From: an uncultured Flavobacteriales bacterium
GTDB taxonomy: Bacteria; Bacteroidota; Bacteroidia; Flavobacteriales_D; Sanyastnellaceae
Assembly: GCA_938092195.1 (NCBI GenBank)
Contig: CALKHD010000232.1
Location: forward strand, 1-7,875
Length of the DNA stretch: 7,875 nucleotides
Direction: 5' to 3'
Under the pieces are notes generated by a model. The model worked only from the letters and a program-made list of their open reading frames with translations. It was not told the origin of the DNA and made no database searches. A program made the position numbers and the translations under genes. Of the stretch, positions 1-5,473 are shown in pieces (within the stretch, counting starts at the first letter, position 1; each line of letters begins with the position of its first letter).

Positions 1-34
1 TTCCGCAGGTCTAAATGCCAGCTCACCAACCCGT

Positions 35-121
35 GCCCAGATGGCGGAATTGGTAGACGCGCTAGCTTCAGGTGCTAGTGTCCGCAAGGACGTGGAGGTT
101 CGAGTCCTCTTCTGGGCACCA
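35..121 (+). tRNA. tRNA-Leu (anticodon CAG), CCA encoded
   Basis: The gene folds into a full class II tRNA with a long variable arm. The acceptor stem pairs 35-41 (GCCCAGA) with 111-117 (TCTGGGC), followed by discriminator A118 and an encoded CCA at 119-121. The anticodon stem pairs 62-66 with 74-78 around a seven-base loop at 67-73, placing anticodon CAG at 69-71, which reads leucine CUG codons. The T arm shows the usual GGTTCGA at 97-103. The gene is intact, so if it is the attachment site of the adjacent integrase, integration has restored the tRNA 3' end. Confidence 0.97.
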
Positions 122-128
122 AAAATCC

Positions 129-156
129 CTTACTTTACTCATAATTTTAAAGTAAG
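129..156. repeat. Perfect 8-bp inverted repeat just after the tRNA
   Basis: CTTACTTT at 129-136 is the exact reverse complement of AAAGTAAG at 149-156, with a 12-base AT-rich spacer. It starts eight bases after the tRNA CCA. It could be a weak processing or termination hairpin for the tRNA transcript, or a protein-binding site at the left end of the inserted element. There is no T-run, so a standard intrinsic terminator is not well supported. Confidence 0.4.
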
Positions 157-179
157 TGGTTGTAATTACAGCATTATTT

Positions 180-227
180 GAACCTAAAACCGAACCGTTT
201 TGCGAACCATTTCGTCGCAATCGAACC
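180..227. repeat. Four GAACC repeats between tRNA and integrase (candidate arm sites)
   Basis: GAACC occurs at 180-184, 192-196, 204-208 and 223-227, so the start-to-start steps are 12, 12 and 19 bases. The last three are CGAACC. CGAACC is also the reverse complement of GGTTCG in the tRNA T arm at 97-102. Clusters of short direct repeats between an attachment site and its integrase gene are typical of arm-type integrase or excisionase binding sites, or of an autoregulatory operator. That role here is inference. Confidence 0.45.
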
Positions 228-315
228 ACACCTTGTCAGGTTTTGGCACACCCCTCTCCGACACTCTTGCTAAGGTTGAGCCACACAACAATAATGACAA
301 CAGAGAGGTGTGACC

Positions 316-1599
316 GTGAAAACCAAGCCCACAAAGAAGCTACCGAAGTATGTCCGGCAAAGGACTTGGGGCGCATACCAGTACAAAAGGAACGTGCCAA
401 AACGACTCATTGGTGACGTTGGCAAAGAGACAATCTACCAAAGCCTAGGCAGCAGCTACTCAGAGATGATCACTGCTCTCCCTCTGGTTCATAACGCTGT
501 CGAGGCACTTTTCACCCAACTGGCGGGCCAGAATACAACTGACCGGACCCTTGCTTTGGTAGAGGCACGCTACGGCAGGGAAGCAGCTGACCAACTCGCC
601 TCTGGTGACATTGATGAAAACCTAGAAATGGGTCTTTGGGATTTGGGCCACCAACTGGAGGACGAGGTAGAGCCAGAGGTGTTTGGCAACCTGCTTGGTG
701 CGTCTGTCCCGACGAAGATATTCACCCTCAGTGACGCCTACGACCTCTACGCTGAGTACAAGGATGCTGACAACAACAAGAACCTGAGCAAGTACCTGAA
801 CCGTTCGAAGGCCGACCTGTTGGCAATCCTTGGAGCGTACAAAATCAACACAGCCGGACTGACGAAGCTGACACGCAAAGACGCCACGAAATACCGGGAC
901 GCCCTATTGACTAGGGTCACTGCTAACAGTGTGAACCGCTATAACAACACCATCAAAGCTGTGATCAACCATGCCATAACTGAACGTGGCATTCACACCT
1001 ACCTCAACCCGTTTAACAAGCTCAGGATCAAGGGGGCAGGCAGCACAGCAGGAGACCGCAAGAGCCTCACAGAGACAGACGTTGTGGCAGTTCGTGGCGC
1101 TATCCCTACAGGAGACCTACAGGCTCTCTTTGTGGCGCTCTGCGACACTGGTGCTAGGTTGGCAGAGGTGTCTGGTGCGTTGTGTGGTGACGTCAACCTG
1201 CAGGACCGTAGCCTGACCATCCAAGCGAACCATTTCAGGTCACTCAAGACAGACAGCAGCAAGCGAACAGTTCCCTTGTCAGAGCGAGCCTTCAACCTTC
1301 TGTTCAAGTTGAAGCACGGTAGGGAAGACAGCGAACCACTGTTTGTCCGGTACGGTAAAGCCAACGGCAACACCAATGCCTCTGCTGCTCTGATGAAACA
1401 CTTTAGAAAGGTGATCGATGATCCGCTAAAAAGCATTCACTCTTTGAGGCACCGAAAGAAGGACCAACTGCGATCTGTCGAGGCACCGGAAGAGATTTCC
1501 AAGGTTCTGCTTGGTCACTCAAACAAGGACGTTGCCAGCCGCTACGGTGACGGATTTCAACAGGATGTTTTGAGGAAGTGGCTGTCAAAAACCTGGTAG
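316..1599 (+). CDS. Tyrosine recombinase / site-specific integrase, DUF6538-type N-terminus
   Basis: This 427-residue protein should integrate and excise DNA by cutting and rejoining strands through a tyrosine nucleophile. The N-terminus (about residues 6-33) has the basic aromatic pattern of DUF6538. A core-binding domain spans about 135-235 and the catalytic domain about 250-425. Catalytic residues are visible: Arg281 in GARLAE, Lys311 in SLKT, His375 and Arg378 in HSLR, His401 in LGH, and Tyr410 nine residues later in SRYG. Length is normal and the frame is unbroken, so it is probably active. I chose GTG at 316 because GAGAGG at 303-308 lies seven bases upstream; an in-frame GTG at 310 is too close to that site. 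Its position 194 bases after tRNA-Leu implies that this tRNA is its target. It converges on the nuclease/helicase operon. Confidence 0.94.
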   Translation: MKTKPTKKLPKYVRQRTWGAYQYKRNVPKRLIGDVGKETIYQSLGSSYSEMITALPLVHNAVEALFTQLAGQNTTDRTLALVEARYGREAADQLASGDIDENLEMGLWDLGHQLEDEVEPEVFGNLLGASVPTKIFTLSDAYDLYAEYKDADNNKNLSKYLNRSKADLLAILGAYKINTAGLTKLTRKDATKYRDALLTRVTANSVNRYNNTIKAVINHAITERGIHTYLNPFNKLRIKGAGSTAGDRKSLTETDVVAVRGAIPTGDLQALFVALCDTGARLAEVSGALCGDVNLQDRSLTIQANHFRSLKTDSSKRTVPLSERAFNLLFKLKHGREDSEPLFVRYGKANGNTNASAALMKHFRKVIDDPLKSIHSLRHRKKDQLRSVEAPEEISKVLLGHSNKDVASRYGDGFQQDVLRKWLSKTW

Positions 1600-1908
1600 G
1601 TTGCCAAAGACCCGTGGTCGTGCGCTACGTAACAGCAACACCTAGACTGACTGCGACGAAGTGGGTAGCGTTCCTGACAAAATGGTACACTTCCCCTTGG
1701 TTTCTTTGTTTTTATAGCAAAATCAAGGGAATGGCACTCCAACAATAGGGGTTGTACCCATTTGTAGCTCCTTGTTTTGATGAATTAATATTCTTGATCA
1801 CCGAAAGAAAAGGGTCCGCGCGAGGCAGGCTGATGAGGTCATTCGACTTCCGTAAAACCGCTCGGCTGAGACAGCGAGACAGTAAGACAGCGAGACCGAC
1901 GAAAACCT
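1600..1908. other. Gene-free stretch between convergent integrase and HNH gene
   Basis: I see no convincing reading frame here on either strand. The stretch separates two converging transcription units, so at least one terminator is expected. The only candidate is CCCTTG at 1694-1699 facing CAAGGG at 1724-1729 across a T-rich 24-base loop, which is too open to call. The right end holds short 8-bp tandem repeats. The part around 1690-1800 is clearly more AT-rich than the flanking genes. Confidence 0.6.
1869..1900. repeat. 8-bp tandem repeat, about 3.5 units
   Basis: The unit AGACAGCG is repeated as AGACAGCG (1869-1876), AGACAGTA (1877-1884), AGACAGCG (1885-1892) and a partial AGACCGAC (1893-1900). 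It lies immediately past the stop codon of the HNH gene. It may be a slippage-prone microsatellite or a remnant binding array; no function is evident. Confidence 0.7.
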
Positions 1909-2379
1909 TTACTGATGGGGCCAATCTTTGGACCTGTTGAGCCGTTGGTCGCGCAGGTTTTGGGCTTGCGTGCCCACCTTCAGATGCTTCGGGTGGATGC
2001 AGAGACGGTTGTTGCACAGGTGACGAACAACACTCCTTTTGGATGGTAGCTCGCCGAGCAGCCCCCAAGCCACCAACTGATACACCTTTTGGCGACGACC
2101 CCGCCAGCATACCCTCTGAGGCGTGGCCGTTGTGCCTCGTGGTCCTGCTTCAAGGCAACCTGTGTCAGTCAATGTTGCCGCCGAAAGATGCTTGCGGATA
2201 CGTTGGGCGAGTTCTTCTGGGTGCTCTTCGTAGGTCTTCTTCCACCAAACCTGATCGGCCCTCTGCATGATCTCGAACCCCAAGAAGTCATCGAATGTTT
2301 CACAGGCCTTCAGGCAATTTGTGTAAGCATCTTGCGCAATAGATTTGTGTGCCTGACTTGAATGGTCAATCTTGGTCAT
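1909..2379 (-). CDS. HNH / His-Me finger endonuclease (zinc-binding homing endonuclease-like)
   Basis: This 156-residue protein carries a compact nuclease motif in its C-terminal half. An upstream cysteine (Cys75, in TGCLE) is followed by VRHLCNNRLC at 118-127, then HPKHLKVGT at 129-137 and Asn141. The pattern H-x-C-x4-C-x4-HL-x2-GT-x3-N matches zinc-loop His-Me finger nucleases found in phage genomes and homing enzymes. His120 is the likely catalytic residue, with Cys122, Cys127 and His132 probably binding zinc. The first 70 residues are helical and unrecognised. The start overlaps the end of the helicase gene by 14 bases, and no strong ribosome site of its own is visible, so it is probably translated by coupling. 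It could be a homing nuclease riding the operon or a nuclease working with the helicase; the sequence does not decide. Confidence 0.8.
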   Translation of the reverse strand: MTKIDHSSQAHKSIAQDAYTNCLKACETFDDFLGFEIMQRADQVWWKKTYEEHPEELAQRIRKHLSAATLTDTGCLEAGPRGTTATPQRVCWRGRRQKVYQLVAWGLLGELPSKRSVVRHLCNNRLCIHPKHLKVGTQAQNLRDQRLNRSKDWPHQ

Positions 2380-4111
2380 GCTTCATAAACTTTGGTTGCC
2401 CGGCCAAAATGTCATTGTCGTTTCGCCAAGTCTGGTATCTTTCCACTGAAGTGCTGTCCAAGAATGGGCCATTTTCACCGGTGTTCAGGTCTAGAAATGG
2501 TTGGGCGTCTTGGTCATTCCTGAATTTAACCTTGAGCTTCGTGTCCTTGAGCTCTTTCCAAGTGGTTTCGACAAAGTATTCAAGGGGGAACCATACAAAG
2601 CCATGTTCGACGGCTCCATCCAAACTCTCCGCTAGATCTGTTGAGTGGACACGGCCATGTTCGACCATGAGCCCTTTCTTGGACCACACCCTTTGCTGCC
2701 TTCCTGCCCAACGATACCTCGTGCTCTCCCAGCCAAGCCGTACCAGCGCATTTCTCAGGGCACTGTCATTTCGCGCATTCAGGTACTTTACGAGTTCCTT
2801 GAAATCAGAGCTTGGGATGATCGAAACGCAATATTCCGCCAAAACTGCTTCAAGGGTTTCGTCGCTTTCATTCCCTGACTGGGCCTGCAGTTCCCGCATG
2901 ATCGGCGTGGCATTTGCATCGAACCGCATGCTTTTGGGATTGAAATCGGCAGAGATGTTTCGCGACATCAACGCCGAATAAAGGGCCGCAAGCCGTCTTG
3001 GATGGTTGATTTGTGCGTAAACTTCCCCAACCAGCTCAGCGAATTCATCGCTTTTGGGGCCTTGAGCGTGACCGTCGTGAGCCATCTCGATGATGTAATA
3101 CCGACGTTCTCCGCCCTCTAGCCAAAGGGGTTTGTGGTTTGTTGTGAAAAGGTAACAGGCTTTGAGGGGAATAGTCTTCATGGCCTGATACTTGGGGTTC
3201 ACTGTCGTTCTGTCGCTCGTAATCAGGTCCTTCAGAGCATTACCTGTCTTGGAATGGCTGCTGATATGAACTTCTTCGGCAACGATCAGCTTTTTGTCCA
3301 GTACGCGATCGTTGTGGGTCGCAACCAGCTTGTCGACGCCATCAATTTTAGCGGTGTTCTCTGCGCCAAATAGGGCTTCCAGAACAACGCCGATGGTAGA
3401 TTTGCCAGTTCCTTTTTCTTCAGAGAATAACAGGATAGCCCAAGTCGGTTTTGATGCCTCATGCTGAAGTGACCAAGCTATCCAGTCCAGTAGGACTGTT
3501 TGCTGCCCCTTATCCTCGATCGCAAAGTCGAGGAATGGTTGGAGCGCACCATAGTGGCCACCTTCATGGTGCTGTCGATACGCTGGCTCAGACCAGCTAT
3601 TGAGGTCCCAGAGATAGTTCCGATAAAGCCGCCGCGAAGGGTTGCCAGGGGCAGGATAGATCTTGCCCGACCAGACCCCGAATGCCAATCTTGGGTCAAT
3701 TGGTTCCCCTTCCAGACAAGCACTAACAATGCCTCCGGCGTGTTTTTGAACAATCGGAGCGAAATCTGTCCCCGCGTAGTGTGCAACCATCATCGGCTTA
3801 GCCACCTTTGAAACATCCGACATGCTCAGCCGAGATTCCGGGGAATCGATCTTGATGTACTTTTGCTCAGCTGTGAGGAACCAGCTTGCGACCTCCATCA
3901 GGACTTCACGTTTTTTGTCGTCAGAGGTGGGTTTGATCGGGGCAGGGCGCTTGGATACACTCGCCTCCCACGCAACGCCAGACAGGAGGTCCGTTTCCAG
4001 ACGGCTTTGCTCAATCTCCTGCCACTTGTTCGGAGGCGGAACATCTTCCGGGTCCATGATTTGTGAAAGGTCATTGGTCTCTACGAGCGGGAAGTCATCG
4101 TTGTCATTCAT
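2366..4111 (-). CDS. SF3-type replication helicase, DUF5906 / phage primase-helicase family
   Basis: This 581-residue protein is an ATP-driven helicase of the kind that opens replication origins in phages and mobile elements. The Walker A loop is EEKGTGKST at 231-239 with Lys237. The Walker B-like strand is KLIVAEEV at 274-281 with Glu279 and Glu280. The sensor motif LFTTNH is at 321-326, and GGERRYYII at 333-341 supplies candidate arginine fingers. This order matches DUF5906/P4-type SF3 helicases. I see no primase-polymerase motifs in the N-terminal 200 residues, although relatives are often fused to one. The C-terminal region (about 350-581) may bind DNA. The ATG at 4111 follows GAAAGG by a few bases and overlaps the end of a short upstream frame. 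It is the central gene of the minus-strand operon and overlaps the HNH gene downstream. Confidence 0.88.
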   Translation of the reverse strand: MNDNDDFPLVETNDLSQIMDPEDVPPPNKWQEIEQSRLETDLLSGVAWEASVSKRPAPIKPTSDDKKREVLMEVASWFLTAEQKYIKIDSPESRLSMSDVSKVAKPMMVAHYAGTDFAPIVQKHAGGIVSACLEGEPIDPRLAFGVWSGKIYPAPGNPSRRLYRNYLWDLNSWSEPAYRQHHEGGHYGALQPFLDFAIEDKGQQTVLLDWIAWSLQHEASKPTWAILLFSEEKGTGKSTIGVVLEALFGAENTAKIDGVDKLVATHNDRVLDKKLIVAEEVHISSHSKTGNALKDLITSDRTTVNPKYQAMKTIPLKACYLFTTNHKPLWLEGGERRYYIIEMAHDGHAQGPKSDEFAELVGEVYAQINHPRRLAALYSALMSRNISADFNPKSMRFDANATPIMRELQAQSGNESDETLEAVLAEYCVSIIPSSDFKELVKYLNARNDSALRNALVRLGWESTRYRWAGRQQRVWSKKGLMVEHGRVHSTDLAESLDGAVEHGFVWFPLEYFVETTWKELKDTKLKVKFRNDQDAQPFLDLNTGENGPFLDSTSVERYQTWRNDNDILAGQPKFMKHDQD

Positions 4112-4247
4112 ACACCTTTCTCACCCACTCTTGGGGAACTGGCAAGTCGTTCAGATCAGGTTCAAATACTAAGGCCATGACGGGGTCGGTAATTCGCCAA
4201 GTTTCAGGTGTGATTGGCGCTGATTGATTAGTGACCTCCTTGCTCAA
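4104..4247 (-). CDS. Possible small protein, or 3' remnant of a broken gene, upstream of the helicase
   Basis: A reading frame is open from 4367 to a TGA at 4106-4104 and ends eight bases inside the helicase gene (ATGAATGA overlap), as in a coupled operon. Its last part looks protein-like, for example ETWRITDP and LNDLPVPQEW, and ends in RKVYE. The only start codons in the open stretch are TTG at 4247 (47 residues) and ATG at 4178 (24 residues), and neither has a ribosome-binding site. A stop lies in frame at 4370-4368. A good AAGGAGGT at 4241-4234 has no start codon at a useful distance after it. The simplest readings are a small protein with an unusual start, or the tail of a gene that has lost its beginning, possibly the missing primase partner. 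I do not recognise the product. Confidence 0.35.
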   Translation of the reverse strand: MSKEVTNQSAPITPETWRITDPVMALVFEPDLNDLPVPQEWVRKVYE

Positions 4248-4424
4248 ATGGGCGGATTGCTGACATTCGCTGCGGGCGGCACCAAGGGCAGTAGTGTCGT
4301 CAAACCGGCCTAATGCGGTTGATGTAGGATCTTCAGATCTTCCTGGCCGATATTCGCATAAATAGGGTCAAGCACACAAAACAGCCATAAAAACAGGGTA
4401 TTTCCGGTGACTCGAATACTTGAA

Positions 4425-4458
4425 AAGAAACCGGGTCTCACACGCAAGAAACCGGGTC
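4425..4458. repeat. Two identical 13-bp direct repeats 21 bp apart
   Basis: AAGAAACCGGGTC occurs at 4425-4437 and again at 4446-4458. The 21-base step is two helical turns, so both copies face the same side of the DNA. The pair lies between the helicase operon (leftward) and the DUF805 gene (rightward). It could be an operator for either side or a short iteron-like array for the element's replication protein. Only two copies are visible. Confidence 0.6.
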
Positions 4459-4481
4459 ACCTGAGATGCAAGATCGGCTTT

Positions 4482-4509
4482 TTGATTCAACCACGAGATA
4501 GACTATAGC
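4482..4509 (+). promoter_or_regulatory. Candidate sigma-70 promoter for the DUF805 gene
   Basis: TTGATT at 4482-4487 and TATAGC at 4504-4509 are separated by 16 bases, each matching four of six consensus positions. Transcription would begin near 4516, about 40 bases before the preferred start codon. Alphaproteobacterial promoters are poorly predicted by the E. coli consensus, so this is tentative. Confidence 0.3.
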
Positions 4510-4555
4510 TAATCCATCCATAATGAATGATATTGCCCAAAAAGAAGGGGCAGAA

Positions 4556-4939
4556 ATGATAAATCCATTCAAATTTTCCGGCAAAGCCATGCGTCAGGAG
4601 TATTGGGGCTGGTTGGTTGTCACCTATATTATCATGGGAATTGCGGGCTACGCATTTATTGTCGGAGTGGACTTCAACCCCAATCCTGACTTCGCGGCTA
4701 TTTTCATGCTTCTTACCTTTCTTTTTGTATTTGTTGCCTGTCAGCTTGCTATTCTGGCTACCAGTGTTCGACGAATACGCGATGCAGGGTTGGTTTTGTG
4801 GTGGGCACCCACTAACCTTGCACCGCTGTTGTTCATGTCGAACACCCTAGCCCAGGGCTCGGGCTGGGCACCTACCCTTTTTTTCGTTCCGCTCATTGTT
4901 TTTGGCGTCTTGCCATCCGACAAAGGTGATCGACCTTAA
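4556..4939 (+). CDS. DUF805 family inner-membrane protein
   Basis: This 127-residue protein matches the DUF805 pattern. A short N-terminal motif FSGKAMRQEYW (residues 7-17) precedes about four hydrophobic segments (roughly 18-38, 46-68, 82-97 and 104-119). The cytoplasmic-loop motif SVRRIRDAG at 70-78 is the family hallmark. The molecular role of DUF805 proteins is not established. I chose the ATG at 4556 because AAGGGG at 4545-4550 lies five bases upstream and the protein then begins directly at the family's usual N-terminus. An in-frame ATG at 4523 would add 11 residues but has no ribosome site. It stands alone on the + strand between two minus-strand modules and may be cargo or a resident gene. 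Confidence 0.85.
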   Translation: MINPFKFSGKAMRQEYWGWLVVTYIIMGIAGYAFIVGVDFNPNPDFAAIFMLLTFLFVFVACQLAILATSVRRIRDAGLVLWWAPTNLAPLLFMSNTLAQGSGWAPTLFFVPLIVFGVLPSDKGDRP

Positions 4940-5287
4940 TCTCATCCAACTGAGAACAGCCGTTCGACCCCATGCGATACGAACGCGACCTGACAGCAAA
5001 AGAGTTGCGGTCAGCCCACATTGCGCAGGTGACCCCCACCGATTGCAGCGAAACCTACTGATAGTGTGGCATTTTTAGGCAGCCTCACCGGCATCTGGCC
5101 TCCTTGCCGCCACTCGCCGCGTCTTGCACCAAGGTCTGCTAAGGGCCGTTTGTTGCCGTAGCTAAATAGGTGGCTTGTCTTGAAGACACAGATCCAAATG
5201 CACTCAGGAAAAAAATTAATTGCAAGCGATACCCCGCCCAAACACCCTCAAGGGGCATCCGGACGGGGGAGGTTAATGTGGTGTCGC
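4940..5287. other. Gene-free stretch with several inverted repeats
   Basis: No reading frame here shows a plausible start and protein-like composition. Structure is visible instead: CGTTCG at 4961-4966 facing CGAACG at 4980-4985, a strong hairpin at 4990-5014, and a nested inverted repeat at 5224-5289. The part around 5112-5140 (CGCGTCTTGC then AAGGTCTGCT) loosely resembles the spacer at about 7401-7425, suggesting an interspersed intergenic element. Confidence 0.5.
4990..5014. repeat. 10-bp near-perfect hairpin with 5-base loop
   Basis: CTGACAGCAA at 4990-4999 pairs with TTGCGGTCAG at 5005-5014 with one A-G mismatch, around the loop AAGAG. It lies about 50 bases after the DUF805 stop. There is no following T-run, so it is not a textbook terminator, but it could protect or end the DUF805 transcript. 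Confidence 0.5.
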
Positions 5288-5289
5288 TT
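5209..5289 (-). terminator. Candidate terminator of the integrase/small-protein operon
   Basis: Reading leftward from the stop codon at 5288-5290, the transcript meets a nested inverted repeat. The outer arms are 5281-5289 and 5224-5232 (eight of nine pairs). The inner arms are 5261-5268 (GGACGGGG on the + strand) and 5232-5239 (CCCCGCCC), pairing with one G-U in the minus-strand RNA. A run of seven T on the minus strand follows at 5215-5209. The T-run is about 16 bases from the inner stem but only eight from the outer arm. Position and structure favour a terminator. Confidence 0.4.
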
Positions 5290-5473
5290 ATGGTTGGCGT
5301 TTGTTCAGCACATATTCAGCCAACCACTGCCAGTACTGGTCTGCATCCTTGAAGCCTTGTCCCTGTGCTGCCAAGTCTTCCGCCCGCTTACGCGACAAAC
5401 CCCCATCATACTGGGCGATGGCAGCACGCTCCTCGAAGGCGTCAATATCAGGGATCGGGCCCGACAGGCTCAT
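5288..5473 (-). CDS. Small hypothetical protein coupled to the second integrase
   Basis: This 61-residue acidic protein starts within the integrase stop codon (ATGA overlap), so it is almost certainly co-transcribed and translationally coupled. It has no membrane segment. Residues 12-35 contain AFEERAAIAQYDGGLSRKRA, a helix-turn-helix-sized pair of predicted helices around YDGGLSR; I associate this motif with short tails and small proteins in alphaproteobacterial mobile elements. Possible roles are a recombination directionality factor or another integrase partner, but no DNA-binding motif can be assigned firmly. A nested inverted repeat begins right at its stop codon. Confidence 0.7.
   Translation of the reverse strand: MSLSGPIPDIDAFEERAAIAQYDGGLSRKRAEDLAAQGQGFKDADQYWQWLAEYVLNKRQP

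Noticed and set aside
180..208. GAAC direct repeats as an alphaproteobacterial LexA (SOS) box
   Set aside because: The alphaproteobacterial box is GAAC-N7-GAAC; here the gaps between GAAC copies are eight bases, giving a 12-base period instead of 11.
156..416. 86-codon + strand open frame overlapping the integrase start
   Set aside because: It has no ribosome site, overlaps the repeat region and then runs in another frame of the integrase; it looks like a shadow.
1694..1729. CCCTTG/CAAGGG as terminator of the first integrase
   Set aside because: Six pairs with a 24-base loop are too weak, and the T-rich tract lies in the loop rather than after the stem.
1712..2110. 132-codon minus-strand open frame
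   Set aside because: It overlaps the HNH gene in another frame, is rich in low-complexity Ser/Pro/Arg and has no recognisable motif.
2349..2981. 210-codon + strand open frame opposite the helicase
   Set aside because: It is antisense to a gene with clear helicase motifs; Ser/Arg/Cys-rich composition is typical of an antisense shadow.
4425..4458. CRISPR-like array
   Set aside because: Only two copies of a 13-bp repeat with an 8-bp gap; no array and no cas genes.
4864..4872. CTGGGCACC, matching nine bases of the tRNA-Leu 3' end, as a possible attR
   Set aside because: Only nine bases match, the flanks differ, and it lies inside the DUF805 coding sequence where it encodes Gly-Trp-Ala-Pro; chance is the better explanation.
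5011..5241. 76-codon minus-strand open frame in the gene-free stretch
   Set aside because: No ribosome site or family resemblance, it spans inverted repeats and a terminator candidate, and its composition changes abruptly along its length.
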